Assembly: GCA_900752435.1 (NCBI GenBank)
Contig: CAADVD010000006.1
Span: 1-24,334 of the forward strand
DNA from: Oscillospiraceae bacterium
Lineage (GTDB): Bacteria; Bacillota; Clostridia; Oscillospirales; Ruminococcaceae
Length of the DNA: 24,334 nucleotides
Direction: 5' to 3'
Shown here: positions 23,656-24,334 of the stretch, one piece after another
Numbering within the stretch: the stretch's first letter is position 1
Layout: the number at the start of each line of letters is the position of its first letter
Translations under genes and position numbers: made by a program
The notes under the pieces: model-generated
What the model saw: the letters and a program-made list of their open reading frames with translations, nothing else
Told to the model about the DNA's origin: nothing
Databases searched by the model: none

Positions 23656-24334
23656 CTATTTTACATCTTTTCTTTTTCTTCTCAATACTGCCAAAACACT
23701 GACCGCACCCAGAGAAGCCAGAAGAACTTCAATCATACCCAAAATGCCTGTGTTGTCACCCGTTGTCGGGGAAGCCGCAGAAGCACCGGTCGAGTTAGAA
23801 GAAGAGCTGCTATTGGATGGTGTATTCGAATTGTTGGAGGTATCTGAAGAAGCATCCGAGCTGGTCGGATTGCTGGATGTATCCGAAGAGGTATCCGAGC
23901 TGGTCGGTTCGCTGGACGTATCCGAAGAGGTATCCGAGCTGGTTGAATCGCTGGATGTATCCGAAGAGGTATCCGAAGACGTGTCAGAAGAACTCGGATC
24001 ATCCGGTTCAATCTTACCAACAATACCTTCTACAGAAGGATATCCCGTTGCGCCAAGGCTCAACGTATAAGTACCGTTTTCTCCCTCTGCAAAGACCTTA
24101 GTCGTATTGCCGTGGAAGTTCAGTTCAGCCGCAAAGTTCACACTGCCGTCTTCGTTGAAGATTGTGGAACCCAGATTGCCGCCGCGGAGCGCTTGCCCAT
24201 CAACGGATACGCTGTCAATCGCGGCGATGTACTGTGCCAATGTCACATTTTCATCGTTCACAACCAGTTTGTTGTCTTCCAGCTTGACAGAACCTTCTGC
24301 CATGTCCGCTTTCAACACAAACGTTCCCTGCAAA
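23656..24334 (-). CDS. Cell-wall-anchored surface protein, C-terminal part
   Basis: The gene enters from the right edge; about 225 C-terminal residues are visible. A beta-rich domain comes first and ends in NGTYTLSLGATGYP, a pattern like the DUF1533/hemoglobin-interacting-type domains. Next is a stalk of about 70 residues almost all Ser, Asp and Thr, then SPTTGDNTG, a hydrophobic helix (about 20 residues) and RRKRKDVK, which together make a sortase signal with SPTTG in place of LPXTG. The protein should be attached to peptidoglycan by a class of sortase accepting non-canonical motifs. The stalk spaces the domain away from the wall. The start and any signal peptide lie outside the window. Confidence 0.85.
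   Translation of the reverse strand, partial: LQGTFVLKADMAEGSVKLEDNKLVVNDENVTLAQYIAAIDSVSVDGQALRGGNLGSTIFNEDGSVNFAAELNFHGNTTKVFAEGENGTYTLSLGATGYPSVEGIVGKIEPDDPSSSDTSSDTSSDTSSDSTSSDTSSDTSSEPTSSDTSSDTSSNPTSSDASSDTSNNSNTPSNSSSSSNSTGASAASPTTGDNTGILGMIEVLLASLGAVSVLAVLRRKRKDVK
23858..23974. repeat. Three tandem 39-bp repeats in the Ser/Asp stalk
   Basis: Units at 23858-23896, 23897-23935 and 23936-23974 each start GAGCTGGT and encode 13 residues of the DTSSDTSS type. The reading frame is kept, so unit number can change stalk length without truncation. Differences between units are few, which suggests recent expansion by slippage. Confidence 0.85.

Noticed and set aside
23858..23974. CRISPR-like tandem repeats
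   Set aside because: The 39-bp units are contiguous without spacers and encode the Ser/Asp stalk in frame.

Overview
The window looks like a chromosomal segment of a low-G+C-type Gram-positive anaerobe of the class Clostridia, most likely an Oscillospiraceae/Ruminococcaceae relative with a fairly GC-rich genome. This rests on perfect CIRCE and CtsR-type heat-shock operators at clpB, strong AGGAGG ribosome sites with frequent TTG/GTG starts, a sorting-signal surface protein, sigma-A promoters with 17-nt spacers, and a truncated gene at the left edge that resembles the start of a dipicolinate synthase A subunit (a sporulation gene). The assignment is inference from gene content only.

Region 1 (about 1-12,560, minus strand) is one compact morphogenesis operon of a PBSX/diffocin-like contractile-tailed (myovirus-type) phage element. 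In transcription order it holds small and large terminase, portal, prohead protease/scaffold, decoration protein, major capsid, head-tail connectors, tail terminator candidate, tail sheath, tail tube, tail assembly chaperone, a small unknown protein, LysM baseplate protein, hub, spike/OB protein, gp25-like wedge, baseplate J and a DUF2313/YmfQ tail protein. There is no integrase, repressor, replication, lysis or tail-fibre gene, and no tape measure where one is expected. The small terminase lacks a normal start codon. The cluster therefore looks like a degenerate or domesticated particle locus set between chromosomal genes.

Region 2 (12,561-16,134) contains a multi-hairpin intergenic repeat, terminators, a small lipoprotein gene, the bifunctional NAD(P)HX repair enzyme NnrE-NnrD, a block of CCCTAC-tailed hairpin repeats framed by a 16-bp perfect inverted repeat, and two divergent tiny genes (a Cys-rich protein and a ribbon-helix-helix protein).

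Region 3 (16,170-18,880) is a visibly AT-rich, horizontally acquired DpnII/MboI-type restriction-modification operon: a Dam-like adenine methylase, a DpnII-family endonuclease, and a second methyltransferase with a THPPY motif. It has its own sigma-A promoter and a terminator.

Region 4 (18,900-22,424) holds clpB with both a CtsR box and a CIRCE element. Next to it are two tandem ~294-bp units that I read as duplicated type I toxin-antitoxin modules. Each has a 32-aa membrane peptide on the minus strand and a convergent ~90-nt antisense RNA on the plus strand with its own perfect promoter and terminator. The two toxins are identical in protein and differ only by synonymous changes, while the antisense overlap has diverged strongly. 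I consider this the most interesting system in the window.

Region 5 (22,418-24,334) carries an M23 peptidase with an N-terminal membrane anchor and the C-terminal part of a cell-wall-anchored Ser/Asp-repeat surface protein that runs off the right edge.
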